Origin: Candidatus Methylacidiphilum fumarolicum | GTDB lineage: Bacteria > Verrucomicrobiota > Verrucomicrobiia > Methylacidiphilales > Methylacidiphilaceae | Length of the DNA stretch: 64,000 nucleotides | Assembly (NCBI RefSeq): GCF_949774925.1 | Contig: NZ_OX458932.1 | Coordinates: forward strand, 310,001-374,000 | Direction of reading: 5' to 3' | In this document: positions 45,524-52,845 of the stretch, piece by piece | Position numbering within the stretch: position 1 is the stretch's first letter | Layout: each line of letters opens with the position of its first letter | Made by a program: the position numbers and the translations under genes | Notes under the pieces: model-generated | Database searches by the model: none | The model's input: only the letters and a program-made list of their open reading frames with translations | Told to the model about the DNA's origin: nothing

Positions 45524-46519
45524 GTGGATCAGCTCTTTACTGTAGCCAATCGGAAGGCTTTTTTAATCGATGTCCCAAAGAAAAAAGTTCTTGGAATGAT
45601 CGATCTTGGCTACATGGGCAATATAGTCCTTAGTTCCGACCGTAAGTTTCTCTACGCTGTAGAAACATTTTATAGTAGAGGAACAAGAGGCATTAGAACC
45701 GACGTCATCACTGTCTATGATACGAAAAATCTTTCGGTCCTCCACGAAATAGAAATCCCCCCAAAACGCTTCCTTTGTGTGATTAAAAAAAATACTCAAG
45801 CATTGAGTGGGGATAACCGTTTTCTTCTTGTATGCAATATTAGCCCAGCTAGTTCGGTTAGTGTTGTCGATCTTCACCAACAAAGACTCGTTAAGGAAAT
45901 TCCCACCCCCGGTTATGTTTTGCTTTATCCTTATGAAACCAGACGTTTTGCAATGATTGGACAGGATGGAGGCCTACTACTTCTTTCATTAAACAAAGCA
46001 GGCCAGGTAGAAGAAAAAAAACGTATTTTCCCCGGTTTTTCCTTGGCAGATCCTATATTCGAGCATGGGGTATATCTCAAAAGCGCAAACCAATACTATT
46101 TCGTTTCCTATGAAGGGATGCTTTGGTCTTTGAGTCTTTCTGGATTAAGCGCAACGTGGGAACAAAAATGGAATATAGCTTCTGGTAGTGGTTGGAGGCC
46201 CTGTGGCTGGCAGCTTTTGAGTTGCGATCCAGAAGAAAGACATTTTTATATTCTTATGCACAAAGCACCTAAGGGAAAGCATAAGGATAGTGGCACCGAA
46301 GTTTGGGAAATTGGAAGGGATGATGGGGTAGTCAAAAGAAAAATAGCTTTAGATCGACCGGTAGATTCCATTCGCATTGTAGCCAAAGAAGAAACTTTAC
46401 TCTGCGGTCTATGTCGCAAAGCCTATCTGGATATTTATGATCTTCGTAATGGAACTAAAACTGCAGAGATAGAAGAATTAGGAGAAGAAGCGCTTCTACT
46501 TATAGGATATGATGGCTGA
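45524..46519 (+). CDS. TTQ amine dehydrogenase heavy (beta-propeller) chain, N-terminus unclear
   Basis: The 331-aa chain matches the seven-bladed propeller heavy subunit of methylamine/aromatic amine dehydrogenase (MauB/AauB), for example VETFYSRGTRGIRTDVITVYD, IPPKRF and SPASSVSVVDL. The PPKR and SPA(T/S)S features look closer to AauB than MauB, by memory of those sequences. The heavy chain should be periplasmic, yet I find no signal peptide. The frame stays open upstream to TAG 45437, and homology-like residues (TFTTVSLPQP) lie before GTG 45524, but no ATG, GTG or TTG start exists there. An AGGAG at 45467-45471 has no start in frame at normal distance except ATA 45485. mauE follows after 5 bases. 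Confidence 0.8.
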   Translation: MDQLFTVANRKAFLIDVPKKKVLGMIDLGYMGNIVLSSDRKFLYAVETFYSRGTRGIRTDVITVYDTKNLSVLHEIEIPPKRFLCVIKKNTQALSGDNRFLLVCNISPASSVSVVDLHQQRLVKEIPTPGYVLLYPYETRRFAMIGQDGGLLLLSLNKAGQVEEKKRIFPGFSLADPIFEHGVYLKSANQYYFVSYEGMLWSLSLSGLSATWEQKWNIASGSGWRPCGWQLLSCDPEERHFYILMHKAPKGKHKDSGTEVWEIGRDDGVVKRKIALDRPVDSIRIVAKEETLLCGLCRKAYLDIYDLRNGTKTAEIEELGEEALLLIGYDG

Positions 46520-46524
46520 AGAAA

Positions 46525-47067
46525 ATGAACACTCCCATATTCCAAAATACCATTGAGTATTTTTTCTTTGACCTTTTTCTGTATTCTGCCATCCAAAAGA
46601 TCCTCCATTTTTCTCCTTTTACTCGATCCGTGGAAAGCTACAGGCTGCTGCCAACATACCTTGTGGTTCCTTTATCGATCCTCATTATCCTCTCTGAAAT
46701 TGGAGTGGCTGGCTCTTTTCTTTCTATCCCCACACAAGCTAGTGCATCTTTTGCACTGATCCTTTTAATAAGCTTCTCAATAGCTATTTTGGTTAATCTT
46801 CTTAGAGGAAACAAAAAGATCGATTGCGGCTGTTTTGGCCATTCCAAAGAGGTCTCCTCATGGATGATTCTTGTTAGAAATATCATTTTGTGCGGTATCT
46901 TGGTCCTTCTCTATCTTCTTCCTTCAGCTCTGCGGTTCCCCACATTCTGGGAGCGAGTATTTTCTTTCTGGATGGGCACTATTTTTTTCGTCATTTTTTC
47001 AGGTTGGAACCAAATCATTACCAATGCTTCTCTACCTTTATTGAAAAAAAAGATGCTTTATGACTGA
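46525..47067 (+). CDS. mauE: MauE-like membrane protein for amine dehydrogenase maturation
   Basis: The 180-aa protein has about four membrane helices (near 15-30, 45-65, 75-93, 115-130, with one more at the end) and CGCFG (Cys101, Cys103) in the loop KKIDCGCFGHS, the MauE signature. MauE works with MauD in forming or handling the disulfides of the light chain. It lies between the heavy-chain gene and mauD, overlapping mauD by 8 bases, the same order as in mau and aau operons. Confidence 0.87.
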   Translation: MNTPIFQNTIEYFFFDLFLYSAIQKILHFSPFTRSVESYRLLPTYLVVPLSILIILSEIGVAGSFLSIPTQASASFALILLISFSIAILVNLLRGNKKIDCGCFGHSKEVSSWMILVRNIILCGILVLLYLLPSALRFPTFWERVFSFWMGTIFFVIFSGWNQIITNASLPLLKKKMLYD

Positions 47068-47716
47068 ACTGCTTATTGCTTCCCTTATTCTGTCGTGGGT
47101 GGCGATCGGCTTTCTAGCCCTCGTTCTTCTTGCACTTGCTCGACAGATCGGCATCCTTCACGAAAGGATCGCCCCGCTAGGAGCCTTGTCATTTCAGGGG
47201 GGAATCAAGGTTGGAGAAAAATCTCCATTGTTTGAATTAAAAGACCTGGATCAGAATCGGCCGCCAGTACGAATCGGAGGGGAACATCCTTTGAAAAAAA
47301 ATAGCCTTCTTTTATTTGTTTCTCCTTCTTGTCCAATTTGTAAGAAGCTTCTACCTGGAGTCGCTTCTTTGAGTCGGTCACTCAACAATCTAGATATAAT
47401 CTTTGCCAGTGATGGAGAAAATCTTGCTGCCCATCAACAGTACAGAGCCTCCACATTCTTATCCCCATTCCCCTATGTCCTTTCAAGAGAGCTTGGGGTT
47501 GCCTTTGGAGTGAGCGCTCTTCCCTACGCGATTTATCTTGACGCAGAAGGAAAAGTTATGGCAAAAGGACTTGTGAACAATTTAGAGCAGCTAGAAGGAT
47601 TGCTCCATCCTGTTCAAAAACAGGGAGAAGAATCAAAGGAAAACCTAAAGCTCTCCCTTTCCAAAAAAGACTTTTCGAGATCCCAAGACTTCAAAAACAC
47701 CAATCAACCAGCATGA
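47060..47716 (+). CDS. mauD: MauD-like thioredoxin-fold protein
   Basis: The 218-aa protein has one N-terminal membrane helix (about 5-28) and a periplasmic thioredoxin-like domain with the CxxC motif SPSCPICKKLLPG (Cys91, Cys94). MauD is required to make the many disulfides of the light chain, probably as an isomerase or oxidase. A charged tail follows the domain. It overlaps mauE by 8 bases and the light-chain gene by 4 bases (ATGA). Confidence 0.9.
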   Translation: MTELLIASLILSWVAIGFLALVLLALARQIGILHERIAPLGALSFQGGIKVGEKSPLFELKDLDQNRPPVRIGGEHPLKKNSLLLFVSPSCPICKKLLPGVASLSRSLNNLDIIFASDGENLAAHQQYRASTFLSPFPYVLSRELGVAFGVSALPYAIYLDAEGKVMAKGLVNNLEQLEGLLHPVQKQGEESKENLKLSLSKKDFSRSQDFKNTNQPA

Positions 47717-48255
47717 ATTGGATCGATCGGCTAGTCGAGTTCTGGTCTCGTCGCCTTGCCCTACGTGGTTCCAGGCGTGGGTTTCTGACTTCTTTGGCTT
47801 TATTTTTGGGAGCAGCCTGCAAACTCTTGCCTGCTCCCATAGAACGCACCCAAAGCCAAAGCACAGCTCCAGAAGAGAAGGAGCTGACAGAGAAGACAAA
47901 CAATGAGTCTTCCTGCGCCTACTGGAGGTATTGCAGCATCGATGGGTTTCTTTGCAGCTGTTGCGGTGGAGGAGTCACGGCGTGCCCACCGGGAACATTC
48001 CCTTCTCCAACCCACTGGGTCGGAAGCTGCAGAAATCCGCTGGATGGCAAGCAGTATCTGATTTCGTATAGGGATTGCTGTGGAAAGGGAGCCTGCGGTA
48101 GGTGCTACTGTCAGCAAACCAATGAAACAGAAATGCCTGTTTATCAAATCAACCGGAATAACGATACGATCTGGTGTTTTGGAGCACCGAATATGATGTA
48201 TCATTGTACAGGAGCCTCCATCTTAGGATTAGCTCAGGATTTTCATAAAGAATGA
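47713..48255 (+). CDS. mauA: TTQ amine dehydrogenase light chain (MauA/AauA)
   Basis: The 180-aa precursor carries the catalytic cofactor tryptophan tryptophylquinone. The leader has a twin-arginine-type stretch (SRRGFLTSLALFLGAA, 20-35). The mature part has Trp102 (HWVGSC) and Trp154 (NDTIWCFG), which align with the two tryptophans cross-linked in TTQ, and Asp121 (SYRDCCGK), the family's catalytic aspartate. Fourteen cysteines (68, 74, 81, 83, 84, 91, 106, 122, 123, 128, 131, 133, 155, 165) fit the six-disulfide chain plus two more. Methylamine and aromatic amine substrates cannot be told apart from this chain alone. Confidence 0.94.
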   Translation: MNWIDRLVEFWSRRLALRGSRRGFLTSLALFLGAACKLLPAPIERTQSQSTAPEEKELTEKTNNESSCAYWRYCSIDGFLCSCCGGGVTACPPGTFPSPTHWVGSCRNPLDGKQYLISYRDCCGKGACGRCYCQQTNETEMPVYQINRNNDTIWCFGAPNMMYHCTGASILGLAQDFHKE

Positions 48256-48264
48256 ATAGGAAAA

Positions 48265-48807
48265 ATGTCTTCTTTTTTGCTATTTCGATCATGCCCTGCT
48301 AAATGGCATCGAATCTTCCATAGGAATATGGCTAGAAGTTTATTGCCAGTGGTATTTTTATCTGCTTTAGCTCTTTTTCTCATTTCCTCAGAAATGTTGT
48401 TAGCTATGCCACAAGAACAGGCATTATATTTCCTTCACTGTGCAGGCTGTCATGGCTTAAAAGGAGAAGGAATCGCTGGAGTCGCTCCTCAAATTGCTCA
48501 AACGATCGACTTTTTCCTTCTAAGCCCTGAGGGCAGAAAATATGTAATCCAAGTGCCTGGGGTTGCTTTTTCTTCCATACCCGATGAGGCACTTGCAGAG
48601 CTGTTAAACTGGCTTATTCTGAATTTTGGTCAGACGAAAAGAAAATTTCAAAAATACACGACTCAAGAAGTTGCGGTTGCAAGAAAAGAACCCTTGCTCG
48701 ATATTGACGAGGCAAGAAAAAGGATTTTGCAAACACTTCCAGAAAAAATCATCTTAATCAAGTCCTGGCAACGCTACGCTACATTCAATACAAAAAGTAT
48801 CAAATAG
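48265..48807 (+). CDS. monoheme cytochrome c of the amine-dehydrogenase operon
   Basis: The 180-aa protein has a signal/anchor segment (about 23-47) and one heme-binding CAGCH (Cys59, Cys62, His63). The following YVIQVPGVAFSSIPDEALAELLNW stretch is shared, as I recall, with small cytochromes encoded next to amine dehydrogenase genes. There is no Met after the heme site, so the usual distal ligand is missing. It lies 9 bases after the light-chain stop, so it is probably the electron acceptor or a helper. No amicyanin/azurin or MauG gene is seen. Confidence 0.82.
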   Translation: MSSFLLFRSCPAKWHRIFHRNMARSLLPVVFLSALALFLISSEMLLAMPQEQALYFLHCAGCHGLKGEGIAGVAPQIAQTIDFFLLSPEGRKYVIQVPGVAFSSIPDEALAELLNWLILNFGQTKRKFQKYTTQEVAVARKEPLLDIDEARKRILQTLPEKIILIKSWQRYATFNTKSIK

Positions 48808-48929
48808 AAAGAGATAGATTTTGGAAAAACTAGTTTTGATACATGAACAAAGCCTTTTGTAGAAATTTTGGTTGTAATCGATTGGGTATAAAAGCAAAAT
48901 AAATAGCCTCAGAGAAGAACTTCTTCATA

Positions 48930-49015
48930 GCCCTCGTGGCGGAATGGCAGACGCACAGGACTTAAAATCCTGTGAACCGAATAGGTTCGTGCGGGTTCGA
49001 GTCCCGCCGAGGGCA
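48930..49015 (+). tRNA. tRNA-Leu (anticodon TAA)
   Basis: The acceptor GCCCTCG (48930-48936) pairs with CGAGGGC (49008-49014), followed by discriminator A. The anticodon stem ACAGGA/TCCTGT holds the loop CTTAAAA with anticodon TAA. The variable arm is long (GAACC...GGTTC) and the T arm is GCGGGTTCGAGTCCCGC, as in class II leucine tRNAs. Element copy D begins about 20 bases downstream. Confidence 0.96.
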
Positions 49016-49033
49016 GTTTTTTCTACGATAAGA

Positions 49034-49898
49034 GTAAGGAATGGTTATTAATATTGGTATGCCAATCTAGTTAAATGCCTGCATGGCAAACCTATCTTCG
49101 CCGAAGAGGTTAGGCGCGCTGATCGGTCTGAGCCTACACAGGCAGTAGCGAAGGGTGATGAGAACACCGCACACGCGCCGACACAAAAGTCTCCAGCGCT
49201 GGGCAGAAGGGGAAGAAAAAGCAGCCGGCCTCGTTTGTGCAAGGGGCAGGCGGACATAGAGCGGCCAATAAATACAAACCTAAGCTCTCTTCTTATTCTA
49301 CGAAGAGCTTCTGTACTTGTTTCTTGAGGATCTCCACATATATATGAGAATGCTCCAAGTAAAGAGCATTCCAGGCGCACCCTACCAATGCGCAGCGGCG
49401 TGTTTTAAGAGCGCATAGAATTTCTGGTGCCTTTGAGAGGGTCCATCCAGCCTATAGCTCTCTGGCTTTGTCTGCGATGTGGGTAGGTCTATCTGAAGAA
49501 TTGCCTGGGGGGACAAGTTTGTAGGCCGGTATGGTAGGCATATGAGCTATGCGGATAGGGTTAGTGCATACCACCTCAAAAAAAAGATTGGAGATCGGGA
49601 GAATATGCCTGTGGAAGCCGCGGGAACGGCTGCATGCGATGCTTTTGAAGAGGTTTATCCCTAATAGCGGGCTACTGCCGGATTGAGAAATCGATGAGAA
49701 GAACTATTCCGGGACGGATGGCTCTAGGCACAGGAAAGATACCCTCTTTGATTGCCAAGATGACTCCCTAATACTATCCCGATTGCCCAGAGAATGCAAC
49801 GGGCTTGGCAATCCCCGAAGCATCCCAGTTCAAAACCAAGGCGAAAGGAAAGAATATGGAGCAGACGTAAGTAAGTCTAGAGTATGTTTTAGGAAGAG
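49034..49898 (+). mobile_element. decayed TnpB-element copy D with broken tnpB
   Basis: Left end (CCAATCTAGTTAAATGCC, CTGATCGGTCTGAGC) and right end (TGTTTTAGGAAGAG) match copy A. Between them the coding part is shortened and interrupted by stops and frame changes. Recognisable pieces include the zinc-ribbon part (from about 49460) and a RuvC-III stretch reading SYADRVSAYHLKKKIGD, with the catalytic Asp that copy A has lost. The right-end frame is still close to copy A. About 220 AT-rich bases with no gene follow before the glycosyltransferase cluster. Confidence 0.68.
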
Positions 49899-50121
49899 CT
49901 TTAGATTAGGAGGATATAGAATAAAGTCATAAAAACTATTCAAAAAAAAACAATATATATAGGATGGAAAAATTTTTTTATCAGACTATTATTCTATGGA
50001 TTTGTAATGGACTTTCTTCCTATTACGGACATTATATGACTCTCATTTAGAGAGGTGGAAAAGCAAATTTCTATTGGGAGAAGGTGTAATGAGTATCGGA
50101 TAGGAAGAAAAAAATAAATAG

Positions 50122-51354
50122 ATGAAAATATGCGATATAACGCAGTTTTATTCGCCTCGCAGTGGGGGAGTAAAACGATATCTTTCTGAAAAACAGGATT
50201 ATATTCGACGCTTTGGGAAAGACGAGCATTTTTTAATTGTTCCTGGAGAAAAAGACTCTCATTATTCAGAACAGTTGGTCCATATCATTACCATTAAGTC
50301 TCCCAGGTTAGATAAGACCTCCAGATACAGAGCGATGCTCAACCTGCAGGCCCTATCCTTGCTTCTTGAACAGATAAAACCGGATATTATCGAAGTTGGG
50401 GATCCCTACCAATTAGCATGGTTTGTCTTAAGAAAGGCAAAAAGGCTTAAAATTCCTGTGATTGGCTTTTATCATAGCCATTTCCCAGAAGCCTATCTTA
50501 GAACTTTTTCTCGCTACGGGGGAAGGCTGTTGGAGCAAATGTTTAGAAGTTTTTCAAAAAGCTATATCCTCGAACTTTTTTCAAAATTTAAATTGACCAT
50601 TGTCCCTTCTTATAAACTCTGTGGGCTTCTTAGAAGTTGGGGATTAGCTAATTCTGTTCCTCTGCCCTTAGGGGTAGATACAGATATTTTCTGTCCTGGT
50701 CCAAAGGATGAAAGCTGGCGAGAGCACTTGGGCATTCCTTCTGATGCTTTCCTTCTCCTTTATGTTGGGAGACTTTCCAAAGAAAAAAATCTTGTTTTAC
50801 TTCTTGAAACTTTTCGTTGTCTTCTTGAAGAGAAAGCTGGGAGCAATTATTGGCTATTAATTGTTGGAGATGGCCCTCTTAGAAGCCTTGTGTTAGAGGT
50901 TAAGCGGAGGAACCAAAGGATAACATGGATTCCTTATATTGATTCAAAATACGATCTTTGCCGTAGTTATCGCTGTGCAGATCTATTTGTCCATCCTGGC
51001 ATCGTCGAAACATTTGGTCTGGTTACTATCGAAAGCCAATCCTGTGGGTGTCCTGTCATCGGGATTCAAGGGACGAATATGGAGGAGCAGATTGAAGGAG
51101 GGCTAGAATACTGGCCGAAAAAAAATTGTCCAAAAGCTTTTGCTGCTGCCATAAAAGCTTTTCAGGCAATAGACTTAAGAAAGCTAGGACTCGAATTATC
51201 CAGGAAAACTAGAGAAAAGTATGGATGGCCTCAGGTCTTTGACAAGTTATGGGGGTATTATCAGAAAGCGATTGATGGAGAAATTCCTGAGCCCGAAAAG
51301 CCGAGTATTATAGAATGTTTGCAAAGCCAAGTCGTCGATGAATCTCACCACTAA
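50122..51354 (+). CDS. glycosyltransferase family 4 protein
   Basis: The 410-aa protein has the GT-B layout of GT4 enzymes: an acceptor-side N-terminus with YSPRSGGVKRYL, then LLYVGRLSKEKNL and GDGPLR for the donor side, and HPGIVETFGLVTIESQSCG with the conserved glutamates. It would transfer a nucleotide-linked sugar to a lipid or glycan. It is first in a close-packed set with GNAT, DUF2334 and PHP-GT4 genes, overlapping the GNAT gene by 17 bases. Donor and acceptor are unknown. Confidence 0.87.
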   Translation: MKICDITQFYSPRSGGVKRYLSEKQDYIRRFGKDEHFLIVPGEKDSHYSEQLVHIITIKSPRLDKTSRYRAMLNLQALSLLLEQIKPDIIEVGDPYQLAWFVLRKAKRLKIPVIGFYHSHFPEAYLRTFSRYGGRLLEQMFRSFSKSYILELFSKFKLTIVPSYKLCGLLRSWGLANSVPLPLGVDTDIFCPGPKDESWREHLGIPSDAFLLLYVGRLSKEKNLVLLLETFRCLLEEKAGSNYWLLIVGDGPLRSLVLEVKRRNQRITWIPYIDSKYDLCRSYRCADLFVHPGIVETFGLVTIESQSCGCPVIGIQGTNMEEQIEGGLEYWPKKNCPKAFAAAIKAFQAIDLRKLGLELSRKTREKYGWPQVFDKLWGYYQKAIDGEIPEPEKPSIIECLQSQVVDESHH

Positions 51355-52063
51355 AAAAGTAGCTACCGACAACATCGAGCCTTCTGATCCAACAGACAAA
51401 GTGATCATTCGCAAATATTGTTGCAAAGATAGGGAAGCACTTAGAACTATCTGTGCGGATACTGGCTTCCTAGGGAAGCCTATTGACCCAGTATTTGAGG
51501 ATAGAGAATTGTTCGCCGATTTTCTTACCCGTTACTATACAGACATGGAACCGGAGTCGGCCTTTGTGTGCGAAAGGAATGGAAAAGTGGTTGGGTATCT
51601 TATCGGCTGTTGCAAGCCTAGATTGAAATTTTGGTATCATCTGTTGTATGATCCTTTGCTGTTCTTTAAGGCTTTCTACCGTTATTTCTTTAAGCCCTAT
51701 AATGCTGCAACCAAAAAATATATCCAGTGGGTGCTCACTAGAGGATGGAGGGAGACCCCACCAGCTCCAAAAGATTGTCCCCATTTTCATATTAACCTGT
51801 TAGAGTCAGTCAAAAGCCCGAACACGACACGCAGACTGATAGATAGTTTTTTGGCTTATTTAGTTTCTAAAGGGCATCGAAAAGTCTATGGCCAGATTGT
51901 TGTCTTTGGGGATAGACGAAAGCCGGCTCTTTTTCGTCGGTTCGGATTTGAGGTGATCAATAGCATGGAAGTCACAAAATATAAAGAGCATTATCCTTCG
52001 AAGATTTTTCTTTTTACAGTGGTAAAAGACTTAGAGAAAAGGCCTTTGCTCTATTCGAAGTAA
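51338..52063 (+). CDS. GNAT-type acetyltransferase
   Basis: The 241-aa protein begins a GNAT fold at about residue 22 (VIIRKYCCKDREALRTICADTG), with SAFVCERNGKVVGYLIG in the middle strands and HINLL...GHRKVYGQIV near the end. The canonical acetyl-CoA loop (RGxGxG) is poorly kept, so activity is uncertain. Gene overlap with the GT4 gene upstream and a 32-base gap to the deacetylase gene downstream suggest it modifies a sugar intermediate of the same pathway. Confidence 0.7.
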   Translation: MNLTTKKVATDNIEPSDPTDKVIIRKYCCKDREALRTICADTGFLGKPIDPVFEDRELFADFLTRYYTDMEPESAFVCERNGKVVGYLIGCCKPRLKFWYHLLYDPLLFFKAFYRYFFKPYNAATKKYIQWVLTRGWRETPPAPKDCPHFHINLLESVKSPNTTRRLIDSFLAYLVSKGHRKVYGQIVVFGDRRKPALFRRFGFEVINSMEVTKYKEHYPSKIFLFTVVKDLEKRPLLYSK

Positions 52064-52095
52064 AGAGGAAAGCCCTCTATTATTGATTTAGTGAT

Positions 52096-52845
52096 ATGGC
52101 TGAGAACCTACTTTTTGTCACTCTTCATGATGTATATCCCATGAACAGAAAAAAAATTGAGAAACAAAGAGAGGCTCTTGCTGCATGGGGAATCGAAAAA
52201 GTAGGGCTACTCATCGTTCCCTTTTATCATCATAAAAAATCGATTGTCGAAGATCCCAGTTTTTGTTCGTGGATAAGTACCTGTGCTAGCTTAGGAGACG
52301 AAACGATCGTCCATGGTTTTTATCACGACAGGATGGGTAGAACAGATAAATTTTCTGAGTTATTCTGGACACGAATTTATACACAGCAAGAAGCTGAGTT
52401 CTTAGGTATTGAAAAAAAAGTGGCTTTCAGGCGGCTAGAGGAAGCAAAAAAAATGTTTATGAGCCTTGGATGGTCCACTAGAGGATTCATTGCCCCAGGA
52501 TGGCTTTTTGATTCTCCCTTGCTAAAGTGGCTTCCGGAAGTAGGTTATGCGTATACGGTAGCGATTGATCGCATTATTTTATTTGAAAATCCATCAACTT
52601 CTTCTATTTTTTCATTTTCTCATTGCTGGTCCAATAGATCGGCCTGGCGCCGGGCTACTTCCATTGTGTGGAACAGCTGGCTAAAACAGAGAAATATTTT
52701 AAGTAAAAAACGCTATGTACGTGTAGGGCTGCATCCAGAAGATAGTGATTATCCAGCAATCTGGAAGCAGGTTGAAAAAATAATCAAGGATTTTCTTGAA
52801 GTTGGAATGCATCCGGAGACCTATGGAAGCCTGGTCAAAAGTTGA
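52096..52845 (+). CDS. DUF2334 polysaccharide-deacetylase-like protein
   Basis: The 249-aa protein matches the DUF2334 branch of the NodB-like deacetylase fold, with LFVTLHDVYP near the start (metal-binding Asp), DETIVHGFYH (His pair) and RGFIAPGWLF. It would remove acetyl groups from a sugar or polysaccharide, with a metal ion. It shares a 23-base overlap with the start of the PHP-GT4 gene. No signal peptide is seen, so it likely acts in the cytoplasm on a lipid-linked or small intermediate. Confidence 0.8.
   Translation: MAENLLFVTLHDVYPMNRKKIEKQREALAAWGIEKVGLLIVPFYHHKKSIVEDPSFCSWISTCASLGDETIVHGFYHDRMGRTDKFSELFWTRIYTQQEAEFLGIEKKVAFRRLEEAKKMFMSLGWSTRGFIAPGWLFDSPLLKWLPEVGYAYTVAIDRIILFENPSTSSIFSFSHCWSNRSAWRRATSIVWNSWLKQRNILSKKRYVRVGLHPEDSDYPAIWKQVEKIIKDFLEVGMHPETYGSLVKS

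Noticed and set aside
663-49898. CRISPR array from the recurring short blocks
   Set aside because: The recurrences are four dispersed copies of a mobile element, not regularly spaced short repeats; no array or cas gene was seen.
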